From the NCBI GenBank assembly GCA_043785105.1, contig JAYVXO010000074.1:1-20304 (forward strand): a stretch of DNA of 20,304 bases, in the 5' to 3' direction. This document shows, piece after piece, positions 1 to 6,578 of the stretch. The notes under the pieces were generated by a model, which saw nothing but the letters and a program-made list of their open reading frames with translations, had not been told where the DNA came from and searched no databases. Positions within the stretch are counted from its first letter, which is position 1. Every line of letters starts with the position of its first letter. The DNA is from Fimbriiglobus sp043785105 (GTDB lineage: Bacteria > Planctomycetota > Planctomycetia > Gemmatales > Gemmataceae). Both the position numbers and the translations under genes were made by a program.

Positions 1-111
1 ACCAAGCACGATTCACCACAGAGGGCACGGAGAGCCACAGAGAACGCCATGAAAATCTGTTTTGGCTTTCTCTGTGGCTCTCCGTGCCCTCTGTGGTGAA
101 TCGTGCTTGGT
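1..111. repeat. 44-bp perfect inverted repeat with 23-nt loop
   Basis: Positions 1-44 and 68-111 are exact reverse complements; the loop is 45-67. The arm may extend beyond the left edge of the window. The arms carry the low-complexity phrase CACAGAGGGCACGGAGAG, a type of sequence I recall as dispersed hairpins in intergenic DNA of many environmental bacteria, planctomycetes included (recollection, not searched). RNA from either strand would fold into a very stable hairpin. It lies at the 3' end of the lipoprotein gene on the minus strand and is translated in frame with it. No transposase is present, so a non-autonomous (MITE- or REP-like) origin is inference. Confidence 0.9.
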
Positions 112-1001
112 GTAACTCCATTGAACTGCGATTCCGTCACCGTCCAAGACTGTTCCACGCGGCCTTTTGCCGGCACTACGACTGACGTGGTTAGCTCAAG
201 TGGGGCCGCGTACTTTTGGCGAAAAAATAGCCCGGTTTCGGGGTCCGTTTCGACCGACGTGACTTGCCAATTGCGGACGCGGCAGACGATTTCGTATTCA
301 CCGCTCGGCACTGCTTTCAGTTCAAACCGCCCGTCACTTTGCGTGATCGCCGCATACGGATGCTCTGTCACAAGCACATCCGCCGCGAGCCAATAATACC
401 CCGCACCACTGGTGAGTTCGACGATGCCCGTGCGATCAAAACTCCGCGTCAGCGATTTGTTGGACTCCGGAAACTCCAGGGAAAAGAACGCCGCTCCCCG
501 TGCCCGCAAGGTGTGCAATTCAGGATCGTGCGACACCATCTGCACGTCCGCACCAGTGCGAACAACGGCAAGAGAACACGGCTTTTCGCCTTGTAGCAGT
601 TGAATGCGAAAGTCACGGTGTTCGACCCGCAGGGGCGGCCGGTCCCACGGCTTACTGCGTGCGGGGTCCACTTTTTTGAGGTAGACCAACGCATTGGCGA
701 TTCCGTGACTGGCGGGATCGACAAGAGGTGCAAACGGGTTGGTCACAGCAATCCAGCGGTACGCCGCCCCATCTGGAACAACGCCGACCTGAGGCTTGAG
801 GTCCGGAACCGGCCCTTGCCAGCGGATGTACCCGGAGATCGTCCCCGTCGTTTCGGGGTCGTGCTTCGCACCCAGTTCGATCGGGGTGGGTTGACTGGGT
901 TTTGCCGGCGTAATCGGTGGTGTACAACCGAGAACACCTAACAAACCCACCCCGAGCAGAAGCACGGGGTGGAAACGAAATGATTGGTCGATTCGCAACA
1001 C
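1..1001 (-). CDS. Secreted lipoprotein, 3' end outside window, tail formed by inverted repeat
   Basis: Open frame of at least 333 codons with no stop before the window edge. I start it at GTG 999-1001, which has GGAGGA (1015-1020) 13 nt upstream; TTG at 996-998 is an alternative. The product begins MLRIDQSFRFHPVLLLGVGL and has a lipobox LGVLGC with Cys26, so it should be a lipid-anchored exported protein. After a Pro-rich linker come beta-rich stretches (TGTISGYIRW, ALVYLKKV, SDGRFELKAVPSGEYEIVCR) that resemble carboxypeptidase-regulatory-like or plastocyanin-adjacent folds of planctomycete lipoproteins; the function is unknown. The natural protein seems to end near SWTVTESQFNG (about codon 296); beyond it the frame enters the 1-111 inverted repeat and reads TPSTIHHRGHGEPQRK and onward, a probable repeat-derived extension. 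The gene starts 33 nt after typA ends on the same strand, so co-transcription is likely. Confidence 0.8.
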   Translation of the reverse strand, partial: MLRIDQSFRFHPVLLLGVGLLGVLGCTPPITPAKPSQPTPIELGAKHDPETTGTISGYIRWQGPVPDLKPQVGVVPDGAAYRWIAVTNPFAPLVDPASHGIANALVYLKKVDPARSKPWDRPPLRVEHRDFRIQLLQGEKPCSLAVVRTGADVQMVSHDPELHTLRARGAAFFSLEFPESNKSLTRSFDRTGIVELTSGAGYYWLAADVLVTEHPYAAITQSDGRFELKAVPSGEYEIVCRVRNWQVTSVETDPETGLFFRQKYAAPLELTTSVVVPAKGRVEQSWTVTESQFNGVTPSTIHHRGHGEPQRKPKQIFMAFSVALRALCGESCL

Positions 1002-1034
1002 GTTAATTGTGGGATCCTCCCGACGGTGCGAGCA

Positions 1035-2870
1035 TTACTTCCCGCGACTGGACCGCTTGCGTTCGGGTTCTTTCAGGAACAGCTTCCGCATCCGGATCGA
1101 ATCGGGGGTGATCTCGACGAGTTCGTCGTCTTCGATGTATTCGAGGGCCATTTCCATCGAGAACTGCATCGGGGGGCGAAGCGGGACGTTCTTTTCGGCA
1201 CCCGCACTCCGCATGTTCGTGAGGGCCTTCGCACGGGTGACGTTCACGGTCAGGTCGTTGTCGCGGTTGTTTTCGCCGACAATCTGGCCTTCATAAACTG
1301 CCTGCATCGGCGACACGAACAACATCCCCCGGTCTTGCAACGCTTCGATGGCGTAGCCTGTCGCCTTGGAGGTCTCGATGGAAATCAGCACCCCGTTGGC
1401 CCGGCCCGCCATTGTGCCCTTGACGGGGCGGTACTCGTGGAAGTTGTGGTGCATGATCGCGGTGCCTTGCGTGGCAGTTAGCATCCGGGTCCGCATCCCG
1501 ATCAAGCCGCGGGCGGGGATGTGAAACTCCATGTGCGTCTGGTTGCCGTGGCCGCCTTCCATCTTGACGCACTCGCCTTGCCGTTCCAGCACCAATCGCA
1601 TCACAGAACTGGAGTGTTCCGTCGGCGCTTCCACGACGAGGTATTCCACCGGCTCGTGGGTCTTGCCGTTGATTTCTTTGGTGATGACGCGCGGCTTGCC
1701 GACCGCGATTTCCGCGCCTTCCCGCCGCATGGATTCGAGTAACACCCCGAGGTGTAACATCCCACGCCCGGAGACGCTAAACTCGCTTTCCCGATCGCCG
1801 GGCCGAACGCGAAGGGCGACGTTGTGTTGCAGTTCCCGGTCGAGGCGGTCGCGCAATTCCCGGCTGGTCAGCGGCTTGCCTTCCTGCCCGGCGAACGGCG
1901 AGTCGTTGACCTTGAAGAGCATGTCCAACGTCGGCTCGTCGATCGTCAACGGGGCCATCGGACGCGGTTGATCGAGTTCACAAATCGTGTCGCCGATGTC
2001 GGCGTCGTCGATGCCGGTGATGGAACAGATGTCGCCCGCACTCATTTCTTCCACTTCTTTACGCGCCAACCGCTCGAACTCCATCACCTGGACAATCGTG
2101 TCCTGCACCGTGGAGCCGTCTTTTTGCTTGACCACGGTGACCCGTTGGTTCTTACGGACCTTGCCGCTGAAGATTCGACAGACGGCGATTTTGCCGACGA
2201 ACTCGGAGTACGACAGGGCCATGACCTGCATTTGCAGTGGCGCGTCCAGATCGACTTCCGGTGGCGGAACTTTTTCGAGGATCGCGTCGAAGAGTGGCTG
2301 CAAATCCTTGGGTTCGACGGCCATGTCAAGTGTGGCGATGCCCGCCCGCCCGGAAGCGTAGATCACCGGGAAGTTCGCGGTCTCGTCGTCCGCACCCAGT
2401 TCGATGAACAGGTCGAACATCATCGAGTGAATTTCATCAATCCGGGCATCCGGTCGATCAATCTTGTTGATGATGACAATCGGCTTCAGTCCACACGCGA
2501 AGGCCTTGCGCAGCACGAACCGCGTTTGCGGCAGTGGCCCTTCGGCGGCGTCCACGAGTACGAACGCCCCGTCGGCCATCTTCAAAATGCGTTCGACTTC
2601 GCCGCCGAAGTCGGCGTGCCCCGGCGTGTCAATGAGGTTGACTTTGACATCGCCGATGCGAATGCCACAGTTTTTGGCCAGAATCGTGATTCCGCGCTCG
2701 CGTTCCTGGTCGTTGGAGTCCATGATGAGGCCGTGCTGCCCCCCGACGAGCTTGTCCAACTCTTCGGAGCGGAACTGGCCCGACTGGCGGAGCATCTGGT
2801 CAACCAAGGTCGTTTTGCCGTGGTCAACGTGGGCAATGACGGCAACGTTCCGAATGTCTGTGCGCTTCAT
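1035..2870 (-). CDS. typA: Translational GTPase TypA/BipA
   Basis: 611 residues, the usual length for TypA/BipA, a ribosome-binding translational GTPase related to EF-G and LepA that acts in the cytosol in stress adaptation and 50S assembly. G1 is AHVDHGKT (13-20), the switch Thr lies in GITI (60-63), G3 is DTPGHADFGGEVERI (from 81), G4 is NKID (135-138) and G5 is ASGRAG (172-177). Domain II, an EF-G-like domain III/V and the TypA-specific C-terminal region follow (RGLIGMRTRMLTATQGTAIM and RKLFLKEPER are characteristic). It starts at ATG 2868-2870 behind only a weak AAGTAAG-like ribosome site. It diverges from the sixA-like gene across about 105 bp and is followed 33 nt later by the lipoprotein gene. 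All GTPase motifs are intact. Confidence 0.97.
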   Translation of the reverse strand: MKRTDIRNVAVIAHVDHGKTTLVDQMLRQSGQFRSEELDKLVGGQHGLIMDSNDQERERGITILAKNCGIRIGDVKVNLIDTPGHADFGGEVERILKMADGAFVLVDAAEGPLPQTRFVLRKAFACGLKPIVIINKIDRPDARIDEIHSMMFDLFIELGADDETANFPVIYASGRAGIATLDMAVEPKDLQPLFDAILEKVPPPEVDLDAPLQMQVMALSYSEFVGKIAVCRIFSGKVRKNQRVTVVKQKDGSTVQDTIVQVMEFERLARKEVEEMSAGDICSITGIDDADIGDTICELDQPRPMAPLTIDEPTLDMLFKVNDSPFAGQEGKPLTSRELRDRLDRELQHNVALRVRPGDRESEFSVSGRGMLHLGVLLESMRREGAEIAVGKPRVITKEINGKTHEPVEYLVVEAPTEHSSSVMRLVLERQGECVKMEGGHGNQTHMEFHIPARGLIGMRTRMLTATQGTAIMHHNFHEYRPVKGTMAGRANGVLISIETSKATGYAIEALQDRGMLFVSPMQAVYEGQIVGENNRDNDLTVNVTRAKALTNMRSAGAEKNVPLRPPMQFSMEMALEYIEDDELVEITPDSIRMRKLFLKEPERKRSSRGK

Positions 2871-2918
2871 AACTTACTTAACTAGGTGGTTTACTGGTCC
2901 AATGGATATTGTATGAAT

Positions 2919-2952
2919 CTCACACCGCCTTCGGAAGGGGTGGGCGTGTGAG
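2919..2952. promoter_or_regulatory. Imperfect hairpin in typA/sixA divergent region
   Basis: CTCACAC (2919-2925) and GTGTGAG (2946-2952) are reverse complements enclosing a GC-rich core with a second small stem, CCTT-CGG-AAGG (2928-2938). It ends 23 nt before the sixA-like start codon, so it could be a 5'-UTR hairpin or an operator between the divergent genes. No promoter boxes could be assigned with confidence. Confidence 0.35.
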
Positions 2953-2975
2953 GTTCCCGTGAAAAGGGTGACGAT

Positions 2976-3470
2976 ATGCAGTTGATTCTAGTTCGACACG
3001 CCGAAGCGGTTGATGCGCAATCATCCGGGACGCAGGCGGATGAAGCACGAGTTCTCACGCCACGCGGTCAACGACAAGCGGTCGGATTGAAAGACGCCTT
3101 TCGACGACTGGGACTTCTGCCGGATGTTATTGCCAGCAGCCCCGCCATTCGCGCCAAACAAACGGCGGACGCACTGGGATCATTGCTGCCAACGGGGAGC
3201 GAAGTTACCGTCACGGACAAGCTGGCGGTCGATCAACTTCGCCCACGCAAACTCACGAAAGAAATTGTGGGATACGATGGCGATACGGTCATTCTCGTCG
3301 GCCACATGCCAGATTTAGGCATCTACGCGGCGTGGTTGCTGGGTGCCGGGGAAAACATTCTGAGATTTGAAAAAGCGGGTGCGGCCTGCTTCCGTGTGGA
3401 CGGCGAAGAAATCAAAGAAGGGTCCGGGGTGCTCGAGTGGTTCATTACACCGGACTGGTATACGGTGTGA
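2976..3470 (+). CDS. sixA: Phosphohistidine phosphatase SixA family protein
   Basis: 164 residues, typical of SixA, the small histidine-phosphatase-superfamily enzyme that removes phosphate from phosphohistidine on HPt or PTS proteins. The N-terminal motif LVRHAEA has Arg7 and the nucleophile His8; SSPAIRAKQTA (54-64) supplies the second Arg; VGHMPDL has the second His (His110). There is no signal peptide, so it should be cytosolic. GGTG/AAAGGGTG lies a few bases before ATG 2976. It is transcribed away from typA and is closed by the palindrome at 3475-3506, so it is probably monocistronic. Its substrate cannot be told from sequence; a histidine kinase (9651-10421) lies 6 kb away but in a separate unit. 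Confidence 0.88.
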   Translation: MQLILVRHAEAVDAQSSGTQADEARVLTPRGQRQAVGLKDAFRRLGLLPDVIASSPAIRAKQTADALGSLLPTGSEVTVTDKLAVDQLRPRKLTKEIVGYDGDTVILVGHMPDLGIYAAWLLGAGENILRFEKAGAACFRVDGEEIKEGSGVLEWFITPDWYTV

Positions 3471-3474
3471 GGGG

Positions 3475-3506
3475 CAAAGCCCACGAACGATCGTTCGTGG
3501 GCTTTG
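3475..3506. terminator. Perfect 32-bp palindromic terminator
   Basis: CAAAGCCCACGAACGA (3475-3490) is followed immediately by its exact reverse complement (3491-3506), then TGCTTATT. The hairpin begins 4 nt after the sixA stop codon. It lies between two convergent genes (sixA on +, 3613-4512 on -), so it probably stops transcription from both sides. The T-tract is short. Confidence 0.8.
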
Positions 3507-3612
3507 TGCTTATTCATGCACTAACTGAATTACCCGATGCCCGTTAGCCAGAAAATTTCCAGCAAAGGGTGGGGTAGGAAGCGTTTCTTCCAACAAGCCG
3601 CTTCCAACAAAG

Positions 3613-4512
3613 TCACTTCGAGCTAGCCACCCATTTCCGCCAACCTTGTTCGATGTCCGGCATTTTCCATTCGATTGCGGCGAACGCGGTCTCAATCGTG
3701 GGGGAATCATTCCCATCGGCTGGCTTGAAGGAACTCAGAATCGAAGCGAACTTATCGCCGCCCGGACCGAATGCCAGATACTCCGCGAAACTCGTTGTGA
3801 CGGCGTCCAAATCGGGCGAGTCAAAATCGCTCCAGAGGTATTTGAGTTGCAACGCCCCGCCGCCGGTTTTGGAGTTAAGTGACCGGATTTTGGCTTTGTG
3901 GGCCGCCAACTTGGCCGCGTTTCCTTCCGCACGTAAGTAGACCGCATTGCCGAAGCCCGTCTCCAACCACGTCGGCAACCCGGCGTCAGCGGTTATCGTG
4001 CCCGCTTTGGTGTTCAACAGTGCGGCGGCAACAAGTTTGGCGGCTTCTGCTGTCACCGTGGCTTCGGTCGGCTTGCCACTGCTGCCTGCGAGGAGCGTCA
4101 TCCCAGGGGTGTCACCACGAAGTTGAAAGTCGTGGGTTTCTTTCGGCTTCATCGACCGCTTTTGGGCAACGAGCGCGAAGGTTTTGTACAGCTTCGGGTC
4201 GGTAAAAATCATCACCGTGAGTTTGCCGGTGTACAGGGGGTCTTTGGCATCGTACTTCAACGCTTTAAGGGCACTGGCGTAGGTCTTTTGCAAGTTCGTG
4301 GCCAGCGTTTGCACCTTCTCATCTGGGTAGGGTGCGAACACTAACAGGCTCTCCGATTCCCCAGTGCCCATCGTTAGTTTTGCCGACTTCAGGTTCGCTT
4401 TCGCCAATTCTTTTTGTTGCTTCACCGCATCGGATTGCTCGTCCGCAAACGCCGAAAGTGCCCCAACAAACAGGGCAACCAGTACAAGCAGAGTCAGACG
4501 GTGAGCGAACAT
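3613..4512 (-). CDS. Secreted protein, peptidase-MA-like without zinc motif
   Basis: 299 residues from ATG 4510-4512, chosen because GAGG lies 5 nt upstream and because it places a clean Sec signal peptide (MFAHRLTLLVLVALFVGALS, cleavage after AFA, residue 23) at the N-terminus; the frame is open further upstream but without such support. The mature protein has a Lys/Ala-rich helical start, then KLTVMIFTD (97-105) and LPTWLETGFGNAVYLRAEGN (179-198). In gluzincin (peptidase_MA-like) proteins a similar LPxWLxEG element follows an HExxH helix. Here the equivalent helix reads TAEAAKLVAAALL (154-166), with no His-Glu pair, so I infer a non-catalytic relative. That family link rests on motif resemblance only. 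It diverges from the yyaL-like gene across 107 bp. Location is probably periplasmic. Confidence 0.75.
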   Translation of the reverse strand: MFAHRLTLLVLVALFVGALSAFADEQSDAVKQQKELAKANLKSAKLTMGTGESESLLVFAPYPDEKVQTLATNLQKTYASALKALKYDAKDPLYTGKLTVMIFTDPKLYKTFALVAQKRSMKPKETHDFQLRGDTPGMTLLAGSSGKPTEATVTAEAAKLVAAALLNTKAGTITADAGLPTWLETGFGNAVYLRAEGNAAKLAAHKAKIRSLNSKTGGGALQLKYLWSDFDSPDLDAVTTSFAEYLAFGPGGDKFASILSSFKPADGNDSPTIETAFAAIEWKMPDIEQGWRKWVASSK

Positions 4513-4619
4513 GCGAACCTCGCACAGGGTACAATTTGATTGGCAGCTCGTGTCGCAATCATCATAGTAATGGAGCAACGCGATGCTGCCTTGGTTCCCA
4601 GAACGTACAGGACGATGTT

Positions 4620-6557
4620 ATGTTTGCGATTCGGTGCCTGTTCATTTTTTCGATCATCACGATACTCGCAACGATCGGTGTTCACGCCGCTGATCCACCA
4701 GGCACGGCTCCGAAGGGGAAGCCGAATCGGTTGGCCCAGGAAGTTAGCCCGTATTTGCTGCAACACGCCCACAACCCGGTCGATTGGTATCCGTGGGGTG
4801 TGGACGCCTTTGCCAAAGCGAAGAAAGAGAACAAGTTGGTGTTCCTGTCCATCGGCTACAGTGCGTGCCACTGGTGCCACGTGATGGAGCGCGAATCGTT
4901 CTCCAACGCTGCTATCGCAGAACTGCTCAACAAACATTTCGTCTGCATCAAAGTCGATCGGGAAGAACGGCCCGATGTGGACGAAGTTTACATGACCGCG
5001 CTGCAATCGCTCAACCAAAGTGGGGGCTGGCCGCTGTCGATGTTCCTGACCGCCGAAGCCAAGCCGATCTTCGGCGGAACCTACTGGCCGCCGGAAGACC
5101 GGGACATCGACGGCGAGAAAGCACCGGGGTTCAAGACCGTGCTGAAGCGGGTCATGGAACTGTTGGAGAAGGACCGCGACGGCATCATGAAGCAAGCCGA
5201 TAAAGTCGCGGAGATCACGACCGAATCAATGGAACGCAACACGCGGGCCATTCCGATCATCAAACTCGATCGGGAAATCGTGACTTCGGCGGCGGACGCC
5301 TACGAATTTGACCCGGAGCAGGGCGGGTTTGGGATGAAGCTGCGTGGGTTTCGCGGAACGAAGTTCCCGCGTGCTTCCGCGCTCCTGTTTCTCTTGCATC
5401 AATCGACGAAACCGGGCCAAGAGGCATTGGCAAAATCGGTCAAGCTCACGCTCGAAAAAATGGCGATGGGCGGCATCTACGACCAACTCGGCGGCGGGTT
5501 TCATCGCTACTCCACGGAGCGCACCTGGACGGTGCCGCACTTCGAGAAGATGCTGTACGACAACGCCCAATTGCTTGAACTTTATGCCGAAGCGCGACGG
5601 ATCACCGGCGACAAAGTTTACGACTCGATCATCACCGGAACTGCCAACTTCGTGGCCCGTGAATTGACATCACCCGACGGCGTATTTTACTCCGCACTCG
5701 ATGCGGACAGTGAAGGGAAAGAAGGCACGTTCTACATCTGGACTGCGAAGCAAATTGACGAAGTCCTCGGCGATAGCACCGATGCGAAAAAACTGAAAGC
5801 CCAACTCAGTTTCGACGCGAAACCGAACTTCGAGGAGAAGTTCTACATCCCCCGTTTGCAGAACCCCTTGAGTCCCGATTCACCGGAAATCACGGCGTTG
5901 AAGACAAAGCTGTTCGATGTCAGAGCGAAACGGGAACGGCCATTTCTGGACACGAAAGTCCTGACCGGGTGGAACGGCCAAATGATCGCGGGGTACGCCA
6001 AAGCCGGGGAGGTGTTGAAGGAGACTAAGTACATCCAAATCGCGGTGAAAGCCGCAGGCTTTCTGCTGAACACGATGCGGACGAAGGACGGTCGATTGCT
6101 GCGAATCTACGCCGCGAAATCGGGTGAGAAACCACAGCCACGCGGCCCGGCGTTTTTGGACGACTACGCCTTCTTGGTTCACGGCTTGTTAAATCTGCAC
6201 GATGCCACAAAAAACGATCGGTGGCTGACCGAAGCGAAGGCAATCAATGACCAAATGATGCAGTGGCACGGCGACCCCGACAAAGGCGGTTTTTACATCA
6301 CGGCCAACGATGCGGAGAAACTGTTCGCACGGGGCAAGGACTACTACGACAGCGCCCAGCCGTCCGGCAACGGTGTGGCCGCACGAAATCTGGTGCGGCT
6401 GTTTGAAAAAACCAAGGACGAGAAGTACCGGATCAGTGCCGAAAAAACGATCAAACAGTTCGCGGTGGTGTTGAAGACAAGTCCCACGGCGGCCCCTGTC
6501 ACGGCAGATGCGCTCGACCGCTGGATCGACTTAACCCCCGTGCCGACCAAACCCTAA
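4620..6557 (+). CDS. Exported thioredoxin-domain protein, YyaL/SSP411 family
   Basis: 645 residues from ATG 4620-4622 (AGGA about 8 nt upstream); an upstream extension of the frame to 4332 overlaps the divergent gene and is unlikely. Residues 1-23 form a signal peptide (MFAIRCLFIFSIITILATIG, cleavage after VHA). Residues 35-195 are the N-terminal thioredoxin-like (DsbH-type) domain with the family signature NRLAQEVSPYLLQHAHNPVDW and the redox motif C83-HW-C86 within GYSACHWCHVMERESF; GGWPLSMFL and FGGTYWPP are also diagnostic. The rest is the alpha/alpha-barrel (six-hairpin-like) region seen in YyaL and mammalian spermatogenesis-associated protein 20 (for example GGGFHRYSTERTWTVPHFEK). The biochemical role is unsettled. 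The signal peptide implies export. Downstream genes follow by 21 and 16 bp, so it leads an operon. Confidence 0.92.
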   Translation: MFAIRCLFIFSIITILATIGVHAADPPGTAPKGKPNRLAQEVSPYLLQHAHNPVDWYPWGVDAFAKAKKENKLVFLSIGYSACHWCHVMERESFSNAAIAELLNKHFVCIKVDREERPDVDEVYMTALQSLNQSGGWPLSMFLTAEAKPIFGGTYWPPEDRDIDGEKAPGFKTVLKRVMELLEKDRDGIMKQADKVAEITTESMERNTRAIPIIKLDREIVTSAADAYEFDPEQGGFGMKLRGFRGTKFPRASALLFLLHQSTKPGQEALAKSVKLTLEKMAMGGIYDQLGGGFHRYSTERTWTVPHFEKMLYDNAQLLELYAEARRITGDKVYDSIITGTANFVARELTSPDGVFYSALDADSEGKEGTFYIWTAKQIDEVLGDSTDAKKLKAQLSFDAKPNFEEKFYIPRLQNPLSPDSPEITALKTKLFDVRAKRERPFLDTKVLTGWNGQMIAGYAKAGEVLKETKYIQIAVKAAGFLLNTMRTKDGRLLRIYAAKSGEKPQPRGPAFLDDYAFLVHGLLNLHDATKNDRWLTEAKAINDQMMQWHGDPDKGGFYITANDAEKLFARGKDYYDSAQPSGNGVAARNLVRLFEKTKDEKYRISAEKTIKQFAVVLKTSPTAAPVTADALDRWIDLTPVPTKP

Positions 6558-6578
6558 TGAATTGCTAAACTTCACCAC

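Noticed and set aside
1..111. CRISPR or tandem repeat array
   Set aside because: There are only two inverted arms and no direct repeats with spacers.
1824..2885. 353-codon plus-strand frame opposite typA
   Set aside because: It is antisense to strongly conserved GTPase coding sequence and has no family features; a shadow of high-GC third positions.
4332..4619. 96-codon N-terminal extension of the yyaL-like gene
   Set aside because: It overlaps the divergent secreted-protein gene; the signal peptide and ribosome site place the start at 4620.
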